A DNA stretch of 64,000 nt, taken from NCBI GenBank assembly GCA_018136815.1, contig CM030938.1:3139289-3203288 (forward strand), given 5' to 3'. This document shows, piece after piece, positions 1 to 11,568 of this stretch; within the stretch, counting starts at the first letter, position 1, and each line of letters begins with the position of its first letter. The notes below the pieces were generated by a model. The model did no database searches, was not told where the DNA came from, and was given only the letters and a program-made list of their open reading frames with translations. The translations under genes were made by a program, and so were the position numbers. The stretch comes from Isochrysis galbana. Lineage: Eukaryota > Haptophyta > Isochrysidales > Isochrysidaceae.

Positions 1-1576
1 GGAAAGACTCTCTTTTGAAGAAGGGAGGGGACCCACGAGGCTCTCTTCCCCGGGGGACTTCGACCCGTACGATTCGAGAACCGAAAAAGAAGAGACGGGC
101 TCATGACGCGGGGACAATGAAGATTTCTCAATGGGAGAACTCGACATGGCGACCGGAGCCGAAGGCGCGAGCGAAGATTTTGTGCTTGTCAGAGCAAGGC
201 TGATCTCACTCTTGGAGATTGCCTGCGAGGGCGCGCCGGCAGCTAGCGCGGAACGCGGTTCTTGTGGGGAGCTCATGGAGCTTTCCTCGGGGTTGACTAC
301 GGGCATGGTGATCGACGCACGACGCACGACGCACGCACGGAGCACGGTGGGCGCGGAAGTGCGGAAGGAGGCTTGTGGGAGGTGGTGGCAGGCGACTGGG
401 GGTGGCTCAGGCGCGTGCTTGACTTGTATTGACTCGTTGACTCGGGGTATAGACTCGGGAACTCGGGGGGACTCGCTTGGGAACACGGTGGGACTCGACG
501 AAGTTGCTACAAAAATCACTCACAAGAAACCAAAAACCAAAGTCCTTGGGCTCAGAAAACTAACGTAAACACTCCGGAATCATACGATAAACAAACCCCT
601 CCCCGCGCGGCGAAGGCTGAAGTCGCGATCGCTCGTCATGCGCGAAGATATACGGAAAGAGAGCGCATAACTACGCCACCGAAGGGTTCGAACTATCGTT
701 AAAGTGGAACTCGTCCGCTGAAGCCAACGCGGAGGGTCGAGGAGAGATCCAAACTCGCGCGGGGGGAGAAGGCGATGTGCGGAGAGACCTTCTAGACAAG
801 CGACGAGCAAGGGGCGACGAAACAAGACGCGAGGCGCGAGGCGCGTGCCATTCGTTCTTCCTTTCTTTCATCGAAACCGCGACGAAACTAACATTAAACG
901 TCGGTGCCCCCTCCGCGAGGATCGCGAAGAAGAACGGACGAGATGGAGGCAATCATCGAAGGAACCGCGAGAGGAATCGAAGCGAGGGGGGAACAACGAC
1001 GGCCGGAGGAAACGAACCGCGCGCGGGGGAGAAGAGAACCTCGCGCGGGGGGGGATTAATATAACGGCCGGAGGCGACGGACGGCACGCCGAGGGAAAGA
1101 ACCTGCCGCGGGGGGGGGCGAGGGACCGAGGGCACGGCGGGGCAGCGTGGGAGGGCGCGAGGCCGATCTCGGAGCGAGATCGCGTCCTTTCCCTCGCGGA
1201 GCGCGGAGAGACCCCCCACGAGATATCTTGGGACCGGAGAATGTTTTGGACGAATCTTCTTGCCGTCGGCCGAGGAGAGGCGGACGGAGAGAGAGAGAGA
1301 GAGAGAGTCTCGCAGAGCGACTGCAGAACGAGAAGTCGAAGTCATGCCGGTTTATTACCTTAAACGAGCCAACAATTATAGTAACAGCAAAAACAAAATT
1401 CGAATCGCAAATTTCGAGACCAAAACCTGCAAACCTGGACTTGAGACCATGGGGAATCCGAATCTGTGTGTCTTGTGCGTCAGTGGCAACACGGGGAACT
1501 GTTCAATTGTAATTGTGAGCGCGCACCTTACACGAATATTCATGCCTACAGCCTTCAGATGGGCAGGAATACAACA
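1..1576 (-). mobile_element. Ty3/gypsy retrotransposon copy A, 5' LTR and start of interior
   Basis: This reverse-strand stretch matches the start of the retrotransposon family that fills the right half of the window. The LTR is 187-1576; bases 1-186 are the beginning of the interior (start of gag) and run off the window edge. It pairs with the same bases seen just after the 5' LTR at 38617. Its variants (for example in the early gag codons) agree with copy B rather than with the C/D array. The 5 bases outside the LTR (1577-1581) read CGCTC in element orientation, the same as those following the copy B 3' LTR. Confidence 0.9.
187..1576 (-). repeat. LTR of copy A (1390 bp)
   Basis: In element orientation the LTR begins TGTTGTATTCC and ends GCTCTGACA, so it has TG...CA ends. 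It is 1390 bp, exactly the length of the copy B 3' LTR at 31372-32761. Every reading frame I compared across the two gives identical translations, so they are nearly or fully identical. The small reading frames inside it are shadows or low-complexity runs, apart from the first 40 or so codons of gag, whose ATG lies near position 305 on the minus strand. Confidence 0.9.
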
Positions 1577-2301
1577 GAGCGCCCTCAGTGACGACGAGTC
1601 CACCACTGCTACCTCTACCTCGTTCGAGGGAGAGTGGGGCCGCCAGCCGTGGGAGTCACTGACACCGGGGGCGAAGAGGGAAGAGGATCCCTACCCCTAC
1701 CTACTTTAGTAGGAGACAAAGAGCAAAGAGCAAAGAGAGGGAGACATGTAAGAGACCGATGGGGGGCCATCTGTAACACTCTACTTCTGCGCTTCATGAT
1801 ACATGAACGTGAACGAAGGGGCCGCGAGAGATGAGTGCAAAGGACTACTGCACGGTACTAGTGCTAGTGCTACTGCAACACTGCAACTGCAACTGCAGCT
1901 GTTGCTGTTACCTACTACCTAAAGAAAGGAGGGGCCATGAGATGAGTACAGAACGCCGATCGAATGGCGTTTTGCCACAGCGCACCACTACAAGTACTTT
2001 CAGTTGTGCAGCGGTTGGCAGCGATAAGCTCATGTAGAAGAGGGCTAGGAGTATCTAGCCTGACATTTCCTTTAGAGTAGGAGTAGAGTTTAGTAGAATT
2101 AAATGTAGAAAGGTCTCGGATATTTCTACTCTAAATGTGCGTATTCACTGAGAGAGGAAGACGAGGCAGCGGTTTAATTCCACGGGGGTTGCCGGCCGTC
2201 CTCTGTCGCCCCGTCCCCCTCCTCCCTGCTTCCCCTCCCGCCCCCCTTCCTTGCCCCCACCCCCCCGCGCGTGCACCGTTCTTCCCTATTGCCCTCTCAG
2301 A
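1577..2301. other. Intergenic, no gene seen
   Basis: About 725 bases between copy A and the PDZ-like gene. It holds a short purine-rich stretch, a CTG/CTAC-type imperfect microsatellite near 1855-1910, and an A/T-richer patch at 2040-2135 with short inverted motifs. The reading frames here are short and have no recognisable domain. The last 100 bases are C-rich and probably form the 5' leader of the next gene. Confidence 0.5.
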
Positions 2302-2919
2302 ATGCTCCGTTTGTTGCTATGGCTCGAGGCGGTGCTGGGCGTACACGCCCTGCTCGTATGCACACCTGCCGGCTCAGCGCACAGAGATCGTGGAGCAATT
2401 CGGCTTGTAAGCATGAGTGGTATCTGGAACTCTGGGCTCGACTACGGCAAGGGCCAATTTCGCTTCTACAACGGGTTCGACAAATGGATGGAGCCGTTCC
2501 CAGATGAAGACCGTGAGACGTACCCTGAGATGTTTCGGCTGCCAAAGGGGGTTTATGAAACCAAGCTGACGACGCCGCTCGGCATTGCGTTCATAGAACG
2601 CGAGGGTGGCGGCGTCATGGTAGAATACCTTGTAGAGGGTGGAGCCGCAGAGCGGCAGGGCATCATTGCTCCTGAAGACAGACTGATCGCCGTAACGGCT
2701 GTCAAGGTGATCGGTGCAAAGTGGGAGCGGCGGCTCATACCCTGCGGCAAGTGGACATTTGAGATGGTCGTTGGGGCCATCGGCTCCAACGAGAAGCGAT
2801 GGGGATGCGACAATGTGATATTGCAGTTCGCTCGCCCCAATGATGGAGCAGACGACGCGGAGATAGCCTCGTATTTGGAATTCTTTGAGCCGCCTTCTGA
2901 TTCACCTTGGAGAAGCTAA
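2302..2919 (+). CDS. PDZ-like domain protein with N-terminal signal sequence
   Basis: A 205-residue protein if translation starts at the ATG at 2302. I chose that start because a hydrophobic leader (LLLWLEAVLGVHALLV) follows at once; the same frame is open 17 codons further up but adds only a Pro-rich stretch. Residues after about 75 look like a PDZ fold: the carboxylate-binding-loop-like LGIAF, then MVEYLVEGGAAERQG and a DRLIAV strand, the usual spacing of PDZ strands. No catalytic domain is visible, so this is probably an adaptor. A signal peptide followed by an Arg/Ser/Ala stretch would suit import into a secondary plastid, but simple secretion is possible. The gene appears to be a single exon. 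Function is not known. Confidence 0.6.
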   Translation: MLRLLLWLEAVLGVHALLVCTPAGSAHRDRGAIRLVSMSGIWNSGLDYGKGQFRFYNGFDKWMEPFPDEDRETYPEMFRLPKGVYETKLTTPLGIAFIEREGGGVMVEYLVEGGAAERQGIIAPEDRLIAVTAVKVIGAKWERRLIPCGKWTFEMVVGAIGSNEKRWGCDNVILQFARPNDGADDAEIASYLEFFEPPSDSPWRS

Positions 2920-3623
2920 TTTGCGTGCACATGCATGATGCCATCGCCCTACGAGCAGCGAGCATGGTCATCGTCACCATCACTGCTACGTCTTTAACAA
3001 GCTGAGCACATTTGCACAAAATCTTGCCTCTCGATTTTATTATGATTGTATTCGTATGCGTCGAAGGTGCTTGTGTCTTCTTCTCGCGCTTGCCTCTTTG
3101 GTCGTCCAGACGTGTCGCACTTACTCTAAGTCAGAGTCGGAAATATTTATATCAGGTAGTGGTAGGTTAAGGTGGCGGGTGCACGGATGGGGGGGGTCGC
3201 GCGGGCGCGCGGCTGTCTGGCTCCTCCTGCTGCCATGAGGCCTGGTGGCTGTGGAGGACACCTGCAGGACCCGTGCGGCCGGTGGGAGGACCAGCGGGTA
3301 TGTGGCCCCCGCCGCGCCCGCGCATGGTTCAGCTTAGCACCGCCTGGCGGATGTGGGGTGGGGGGAGCCCGAGACGCATAACGAAACACTTTTCTGCGCA
3401 TCGGTGACGGCGTGCGGAAACTTCCATGCGCACGCACAGAGTCCCCGCGGGGGATTGCACGGCGTGCGCTTGACGAAACTTCCCACGCACGGGATGTGAT
3501 TGCCACTCATCATGCGCACGGCGTGCACACACGCATCTGGCGAAAATCCAGAGTCTTCCCCCCAGGCATCCACCACCTACACCCCGCTTCACTCTCCTCC
3601 TCCTCAAGCTTCGCTCCTTCACC
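2920..3623. other. Intergenic, probable promoter region of the next gene
   Basis: About 700 bases. The first 200 are A/T-richer and probably hold the 3' end of the PDZ-like gene. Bases 3170-3540 are GC-rich and contain several short GTGCGC/GCGCAC and GGCGTGC motifs in both orientations. The last 60 bases before the ATG at 3624 are a C/T-rich leader. No convincing coding region is seen. Confidence 0.45.
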
Positions 3624-4290
3624 ATGGGCCAGTACTTTGGCTTCATCGCCAAGCGACTCGGTCACCGCACCTACGAGGAGATCCGCGCCCCAGCCTTCAA
3701 GTTCTGCGAACACATGGAGGAGGGCATGAGCGGCGCCATCTTGGCGATGCTGCTCGTCACAGCCTTTGGCATGGGCCGTGGATGTGGAGACTTTCGCGTG
3801 GATCTGGCCAAGGAACGCTACCCGTCGATGTGGGCACTCATCAAGCCATACATGGGCCGTTGGTGCAAGGCAACCCTCATGCTCGTCGGCGACTACTCCG
3901 ACGAGTACCACAGGATCCCCAAGACCAAGTACATTGGAGACGAGGCCGCCGTCGCGTACCTCTGCATGGAATACATCACGGCGCTCGCGTACGCTGAAAC
4001 GGATCCCATGGTGCAAGTGAACCGAGCAGCTGGCAAACTCTACATGGAGAACAAGNNNNNNNNNNNNNNNNNNNNNNNNNNNNNNNNNNNNNNNNNNNNN
4101 NNNNNNNNNNNNNNNNNNNNNNNNNNNNNNNNNNNNNNNNNNNNNNNNNNNNNNNAAGGCCGTCCTCGCACGCGTCACGGACCTCGCCACCCAAGATCAG
4201 CCAAGCGACATCGTCGCCTGCCAGCAGAACGACATTGAGGAAGAGGGATGTGAAAAAAAGACGAAGAAGATGAAAACTCAGCCCGCGTAG
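3624..4290 (+). CDS. Unknown protein, interrupted by an assembly gap
   Basis: The reading frame opens at an ATG in good context (TCACCATGG) and runs 144 codons into the N block at 4056. On the far side, the frame starting at 4156 stays open to a TAG at 4288-4290 and reads as a Gln/Glu/Lys-rich tail ending KKTKKMK-TQPA, so I take it as the same protein. The N-terminal part is helical-looking with a glycine/alanine/methionine-rich stretch (AILAMLLVTAFGMG) that could be one membrane or buried helix, and many aromatic and cysteine residues. I do not recognise a family. True length is unknown because the gap is a fixed-size placeholder. Confidence 0.6.
4056..4155. other. Assembly gap (100 N)
   Basis: Exactly 100 N, the usual placeholder for a gap of unknown size. 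It falls inside the coding region of the gene at 3624-4290. Confidence 0.99.
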
Positions 4291-4550
4291 CTGGGGGTTA
4301 CCGCGTCTGTAGAGAGTGGGAGCGTGATTAGCTTTGTAATAATAATATTACCGTGGCTACCCAAAAAGAAAACACTGATACGAAAAAGAACCTGGCCCTC
4401 TTTTGACGGAACGCCACTTTACGTAGTACATATGCACATTTTGGCACACTCGTAACAACGTAACAACCCCTACTCCACCTAGATCCTCTATTTTAACAAT
4501 AGGTTGAACCTGGCGAGAGGGGCGGGGGGGCAGCCTTCGCGGGGCGGACG

Positions 4551-4640
4551 GCGGGGGGGCGGGGGGGGGCGGGGGGGGGGCGGGGGGGGGCGGGGGGGGG
4601 CGGGGGGGGGCGGGGGGGGGCGGGGGGGGGGCGGGGGGGC
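4551..4640 (+). repeat. G-rich minisatellite, period about 10-11 (C followed by 7-10 G)
   Basis: About eight head-to-tail units of one C followed by a run of G lie directly before the start codon at 4651. Read through, they would give a Gly/Arg repeat, but I treat the tract as 5' leader because conserved-looking sequence begins only after the ATG at 4651. Such G runs could form G-quadruplexes in the mRNA. Confidence 0.85.
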
Positions 4641-4650
4641 CGTCCGCGGG

Positions 4651-7600
4651 ATGAGGGGCGCGCGCGCGGGACTGCAGGAGCCTCTGCTCTCAGCCTATAC
4701 GCCCGCCTCGCCCACATGGCGGGAGGGGCGCGAGGCACGAGCGCGGCAGTACGAGCCTATCCTTCTCGCGCTTGGGCTCGGTCTCGGTCTCCTCGCCTCG
4801 CGTGCCCAGCTTAGTGAGAGCGTGGGCACACAGCATGCACTCGCTGCCTCCACGACTGCGTTGCTGCTCATCCTCGTGTTCTGGCTGCTCTCGGCGCTTG
4901 GGCGTGGAAGCAGGGTGCAAGAGGAGGTGCCACAAGCCACCGAGGTCTACATGGTTGCTGCGCCCCTCGTCGAGGCCCGCCTCGCGCCGCCGCCTGTGCC
5001 TGTGGCACTTGTCTCCCAGCTCATGCTCAGTGTTAATGGGCAAGTCTTCACGCTCGAGAACCCATCGCCCTCGCTCGTGCTCTCCGACTGGCTACGTGCG
5101 CAGGGGCTTACGGGGACCAAAGTCGGCTGCGGCGAGGGTGGATGTGGCGCCTGCACCGTCATTGCCGTTGGCGCTGATGGCGAACCGCGTGCCATCAATG
5201 CGTGTCTCCGGTTGTTGTGTGCATGCGACGGGCTGGCCATAACGACGGTCGAGGGCTTGGGTTCGCAGGCCAAGGGGTACTCGCCTGCCATGAGTGCCAT
5301 CGCTCACGGTCAGGGATCGCAATGCGGCTTCTGCACGCCCGGATGGGTGACAGCGATGACCGCGCTCCTTGCAGCACACGAGAAGAAGGCCACTGGTCGC
5401 GACCTGACCCCCAAGGAGATAGAGCGCGCCTTGGATGGCAACCTGTGCCGGTGCACAGGCTACCGGCCCATTCTCCAGGCGTTCAAGGAGGCCTTTTCGT
5501 CTGAGAGCGACGCCCCGCCCGGCGCTCACGACTGCGGCGGCGGCTTCTATGGCGCGCACTCATCGCAAGGAGATGATGCGTCTGTGGGGCGAGCACAGAC
5601 GACACGGATTATGGACATCGAGGCCGACTGTGCATGCCATGATGTTCGGACAGGCGCTCCGTGCGGAAGGCTATGTGAGGCCAAGCTGGAGGAGTGGAAG
5701 GGTAAGAGGCGCGCAGCCGCTACGGCCGCCATGGCCAAGTATGCACTTCCAGCTGCCTCGTCGTCCGCCTCTGCCTCCGCCGCTTCCGACACAGCTTCGG
5801 CCACACCACGTGACGCTGCGGCACAAGCTCTCCAAGCGGTCGATGCTCCCCCAGCAATTGCTGACCGAGCCCGCGCACGCACCACCCTTCGATACGAATC
5901 GAATGGTGTGCGGTACTATCGGCCTTCCTCGCTCGCCAGTATGGCCTCGGCGCTGAATGAGGCACCTAGCGCATCGCTTGTTTGTGCAAACACCGGGATG
6001 GGTGTGGCGAAGTACTACACCGAAGACGGCCCAACTGCTGGAGGTCTGCCGCCACAGGCTGACGCGGACATCATTGACGTCTCGGTGGTCCCGGAGATTG
6101 CAGGTGTGCTCGTGGAGCAGCTTTGTACTACCGAATCTCCCCCGAAACCTCATTGCGCATGCGCCAATGCATTGCATGTCACCACATGCGTGCCTGTCTT
6201 ACATCCCGACGCACAAATGGCAATCCCTCGCCTCCAACCTTTTTGAGCAGAGCCCCATTACTGAAACAATTATCCACCCCGCTCCCTGCCTTCATGTCAG
6301 CCGTTCCCTCCTTTGACGGAGAGACAAACGTTCTCACGGCCGGCGCTGCTACTTCGATCGACGCCCTTCGCACCGCTTTGGCTGCAGCTGCTGCGGCCTC
6401 TCCTCCTGCCGCACCTATGGCGCTCGCCCTCGAGAGGCACCTAGGGCGGGTGGCTAGCACTCAGGTGAGCTTGGAAGACCCTGTGGAGACTGCCCTTTTG
6501 CTGGCCGGGCACGTGATCATGCTCTCGTGGTTCAGGGAATGCTCTCCATCGAGAGCTGCTTGCCATGCCTCGGCTGATCTATCCAATTCTTTGATCGCAC
6601 TTCCAACAGGTCCGGTCTGTCGGGTCGTGGGCGGGAAACCTTGCACTTGCACGGTCGCACCCAGCGCTTCCATCCGACATCGCCACGCTTTTGGTGGGCT
6701 GCCGTGCTCAGCTCCACCTTTGGCAGCCCACTGCCACAGCTGTAGTCCCTGTCGATTCCTACCTCTCGGCTGGGGCCCACGCATCGATTCTCCAATACTC
6801 CCCGAATGAGGCTGCTGGTGGCGGTGAAAGTGGAAATGCCGTGCTCATATCTTCCAACCAGATTACTCCACCCCCATCACGTGCCTCTGCTCCAATCGTC
6901 ATCCTCGCTCTGCGCCTGCCGCTAGCATTTGGTGGAGCAGAAGCCCCAGCTTCCGGTCCAAGCGGTGGAGGCGCCGGGCAGAATCCGCCCCCGAACGGCG
7001 TTGCTCGGAGCGCATGCGCAACGGCGCGGCCGTGGACCTTCTGCTTTGCGGACAAGGTTTCGTCTCGCCATGCCAATGCGCACGCTCATTTGAATGCCCT
7101 GATTGCGCTACGCATCATGGTCGACGGTGGCACCGGCGGTGGAAAAGCGGGAAGTGTTACAGCGGCGCAAGGTGCTCTCGGCGGACTCGTCTCGACGGGC
7201 ACGTGGACCATACCCCCCGTGGTGTTTGCGCCGATTCTTGGTGCCAAACTTGGCGAGCCAGCAGCGACACGTGCGTTTGTGTCGGTCCTCACTGCCGCCG
7301 CCGCCGCCGCCGTCGATGCAGACATGGGCTCCGCATCAGCAAAGTCTCATCTAGCACCCCGCGAGCAGCGAGTGCGCTTAGCTGCCGCTTTCGCTTACAA
7401 GGCGGTGCTTGGAGCTCTCCACGAAGCGGGTGGCGGAGCTATAGCCCCGAGGCTGGTGTCTGCTGTAGCGGATTCTCTTGGAGCCGCGGATGACCGTCCG
7501 GTTAGCAGCGGTGTGCAGGCAATCGGAGTGAGCGACTCATCACTAGAACCGATTTCGCTGCCAATGCCCAAGTTGTCATCGCTTCTGCAGGTGCTATACT

Positions 7601-10600
7601 GGGTGGGCAAAATTAGGGACCGCACCACACTTGATATAGGGAGGGCCACACAAGGTCAAGGGCTCAAGTAGTCCAGCTCGGGTCGTTGAGAAGTGCTCCG
7701 GCTGCACCTTGGCCTAGCGGCGCTTCGTGTCTGACTTGGCCCGATCTCTCATCACAAACCTCCATCACGACCGCCATGTCCTTCTCACCAGGCGTCAGGC
7801 GAAGCGATGTATTCGTCCGACACACTTGCCGCCTCGAACCAGCTATATGCCGCCTTTGTGCTCGCCCCAGATGGGACCGCTAGCCAAATACTCGCCGCGA
7901 CTGATTATAGCTTGTGAGTTGACGTCCCGGAGCCAGTAGCTGTGTTTGCATCTAGTATCACTGACCTCTTGCCCCCCTCCGGGCTGACCACCATGCTCCC
8001 CTCACTCTTGCTTCTTTCAAAGAGCAGAGTGGCCTCGTATGACGCATGTCGCGCTCTTGCCCTCCAGGTCGCTTTCTTCCCCCGGCGTGATCGACGTTGT
8101 GACGTCATCGGATTTTCCCAATGCCTCATTCAATGCAACCGCAGCTAACGACTCAGACACCTCACCCTTCTACCTGCTGCCCGTGGGTCAAACCTGCGCC
8201 AATGTAGGCGCCTACGTGGCTGTCGTGGTCGCCGATTCCCTGCCCCACGCGAGACGTGGAGCTCAACTTGCGAGGCTGTTCTTTACTGCAGGCTCTCTCG
8301 GCCCTGACCAACCCAAATTATCACTTGTCCGTGTACAAGCTAGTGCTGACCGCGCCCGCGCAGCGCTACGGCGTCTCGCCTCGCGCGGGTTTGCAAAGCG
8401 CAATGGTCTCAACGTGGACGACATCTTGCGTGAGACTGCACAGGCCAACCAACACTTTGCCAAGTCAGACGTCAAGCCGAGTGCTTATAAAGATAACATG
8501 GCATCCGCGCTGCGAGGTAATCCGGCCAAGCTCGACATGTCTCACGCCACCAATGTCAATTCAAAAGGGGACTCACTCCTCCGCTCGGACCCTCCCGGAG
8601 GAGAGAAGGACCATCTAAATCCTGACAACACTGCACACAACAGTATCGTGATAGGCAGGCCCGTTTCGGCGTGGTGGCCCGCTGCCCGATCCGAGGGCAA
8701 GATTGCGGTGGAAGGCACCTTCTCCATCGGTGGTCAGCGCCACTTCTATCTCGAGACCAACACAGCCAATGCGGTGCCCGTCGAAGGTGGCGGGATGCAG
8801 ATAACATGCGGACATCAGAATCCGACGCTTACACAGGTGACCAGACTTCTGAGCTCATGGCGATTGCCGATCATCAAGGAGGATTGCTGACGTCCAAATT
8901 GCAATCCCCCTTCACATCAGGCTACGGTGGCCGCCGCCCTATGCATACCCGCAGCCAAAGTCGACGTTCGTATGCGCCGAGTGGGGGGTGCCTACGGCGG
9001 CAAGCTCCAAGCCCACTTGCCAACGGCTGTCGCCGCCGCTCTCGCCGCGGCGAAGCACAAGAGGCCCGTCCTGATGCACAACGAACGCGTTGACGATATG
9101 ACTGCTACTGGAGGACGCGCTCCAATGAATGGAGAGGTACGCCTTACGCAACCTTGACGCTAGTGGCCGTGTTGCAGCTGCAGCTGCATTTAATTGCTGT
9201 AGGGCTCTAACGCAAGGATCCTCAGCCCCGGGCTCTTGCCATTCATGACTGCATATGGCTGAGGAAAAGCACCGCTTGAAGGGCGTTGGGAGCTCGTGAT
9301 AGAAAGCTTACTGCCACCTCGAGGCCATTGACTTTTGCGCTCATTCGCCCACTAACCTCTCGCCCTAAATGTCCCAGTTCAAACTTGCCGTGGCGCCTTC
9401 TGGCCTAGTTTCCTCGCTCTCCTTGCACATGTCGTGGGATTCGGGAGTCACGGACGGTGGCTCTGGTGACATGTCCATGGGAGTTGCATGGTCTGACAAC
9501 GCTTACTCCGCTGCCGACTTTGCGGCACATGGAACATTCACGAATTCATCGCTCCCTGGCAATACTGCCTGTCGGGCTCCCGGAGTGATCCAATCCATAC
9601 CTCTCCACGAGATGGCAATGGAAGTGGCGGCTGAAACGGCAGACATCCAACCTGATATTTTGCGCAGACTCAACTTTTACCAAAAGGGTGAACGCGCGCT
9701 GCGCGGCGTCGTGATTGGTGAGCGTGGTTACAACTGGAATCTTCCCGCCATGTGGGATGCCGCACGCACTCGATGGGAGGTTGATAAACGCCGAGCCGCC
9801 GTTGCTGAGTTCAATCGTTCTAATCGGTGGCGCAAACGCGGTATTTCGCTCATCCCGACGAAATACGGCATCAGTGTCTCGGGAACGGACTATCACGAGG
9901 CGTGCAACCTCAGCGTCATGCCAGATGGATCTGTTTTGCTCACTCATGGTGGGTGCGAGGTTGGGCAAGGGATCCACACGAAAGCTGCACAGGTGATTGC
10001 GCCACGAGTAAGGGGCAACTCGCGGCTGTTTAAGCTTGCGGTCCATTGGGCGGAGGGGCGATGATAAAACTAGGTCCTATCCCTAGCACACTTGCCCGAG
10101 TTACTTTCTGAGCCTTCAACATCTACCCCCGATCTTGCGTGGCACAGGCTGCTGCATTCGGTCTCCGCTGCCCGCTCTCCTTCGTTAATGTCGCAGACAC
10201 CTCAAGTCTGTCGTCTCCGGGCTCCCTTGGAACCGGAGGCTCGGCGACCTCGGAGTGCGTTGTCAAGGCGGTCCTTGATGCCGCTGTCAAGCTCTGCGCC
10301 TTGATTGACCCCTACCGCAAGCCGCCCAAGTCGCCATGGGAAAGCAAGGAATCTCTTGCGACTCCCGCTTGTGGAACAAATGTTCCTAGCGCAATCACGA
10401 GTGCTGCCACATCGGCCTCCCCCTCGAACAAGATTACCATGGACTTGCCGGAGCCGCCTTGTGCTTCCGAGTGGACGGCGGCAGTGGCAGCTGCTGCGGC
10501 AGCCGGGACGTCGCTGCAAGCAAGCGGATGGTTCGGCGGCGCTTCCGCTGGGCCAGGAGTTGGCTACGACTACGCTACTCAGGGTGTGGCGTGCTGCGAG

Positions 10601-11568
10601 GTTGAGGTAGACTGCTTGTCAGGAGAAGTTGCTGTGAGGAGGGCCGACCTACTAATGGATCAGGTAACTGAAGGAGGGCAAATCAGGGGGCAGGTATCGG
10701 GAGGGAGGGGAATGCCCCCTTTCGCCCCACTAGATGATGCCAACCAGAGCAATGCATGCGCTGCAAAATTCGTTCTTCTTGGTGCCATCTGAAGGCGGCT
10801 TGATAAGAAGTGGGCTGGAGTTCCGATGATATGACCCTATTCACACACCCGATGGCCCACCCTGTGCTTACATCCGGTAGGGCACGCCTTTGAACCCTGA
10901 GATCGATCTAGGCCAGGTGCGAGATTCATGAGCAGCTTTCCCTGGCTGCGGCCGCATGCACGCTATCACTCGATCAGCCGATACCTGAATGAGACTTGAT
11001 ATCTCGCGCAGTTCCAATCTGCTTCATCGTAAGCTCGTCCCGCCCTGCTGTACAGGTGGAAGGCGGCTTCGTCATGGCTCTTGGGCTTTTTTTCTCAGAA
11101 ACGATTGAACATTCGCCAACGGGTTCCAACAAGACAATCGGCACATGGGAGTACAAGGTGAGCTTCCCTACCCTAGCTATGTGTAATGCCTTCAGCCTTC
11201 AGAGCTTCCCAAAACACTCGCAAGCAGACATTCTAGGGGGTGTTCCCAAATCATGCGACACGACATGGATGCCTCTTCCTCTTTTCCATCAGATTCCGGC
11301 CGTACACGACATTCCGCTCGAGCTGAATATCACCTTCTTGCCGCGCGCCCCAAATCCCGCACCAAATGCCACTCTTCACTCCAAGGCTTGCGCGGAGCCC
11401 CCCATGGCCCTCGCAGTCTCCGCCTTCCTTGCAGCACGATCGGCCATACTTGCGGCACGTGCTGAGGTAGAAGGAGCCCCGCGAATGCTGCTACTCAATG
11501 CACCCCTCACGCCCGCAGCAGTGCAAGCAGCGTGTCTCGTCGACCCACAGCATCTTGTAATGGAATGA
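4651..11568 (+). CDS. Molybdenum hydroxylase, xanthine dehydrogenase/aldehyde oxidase family, 11 exons
   Basis: Exons as I read them: 4651-6103, 6301-6464, 6610-7590, 7792-7913, 8068-8836, 8921-9136, 9378-9992, 10148-10663, 10881-10916, 11056-11157, 11293-11568. All introns are GT-AG and all phases agree, giving 1749 residues against about 1,330 usual for the family. Two hydrophobic helices (about 36-50 and 63-83) come first. The 2Fe-2S domains follow: C160, C165, C168, C185, then C225, C228, C266, C268. The FAD domain includes the VRSVGSWAGNLALARS segment from 6610. The molybdopterin part shows GGAYGGK, ACRAPG, GGCEVGQG, TGGSATSE and the catalytic Glu in AEPP. Extra length comes from the anchor, a 150-residue linker between Fe-S and FAD domains, and loops near 6880-7020 and 8280-8650. 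The family oxidises purines or aldehydes; ACRAPG in place of the FRGFG typical of xanthine dehydrogenases makes the substrate uncertain. Confidence 0.92.

Noticed and set aside
640..720. A tRNA-like B box (GGGTTCGAAC) on the reverse strand of the LTR
   Set aside because: No A box at the right distance and no cloverleaf stems; the match stops after GGTTCGAA.
845..1363. Reading frames of 100-170 codons inside the LTRs, repeated at 31585-32103 and elsewhere
   Set aside because: They are found only within LTRs, occur on both strands over the same bases, and are made of Arg/Gly/Pro low complexity. Only the gag start near the LTR end is treated as coding.
4504..4650. Extension of the hydroxylase frame into a Gly/Arg repeat
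   Set aside because: It is translation of the C(G)n minisatellite; the ATG at 4651 is a better start and no conserved sequence lies before it.
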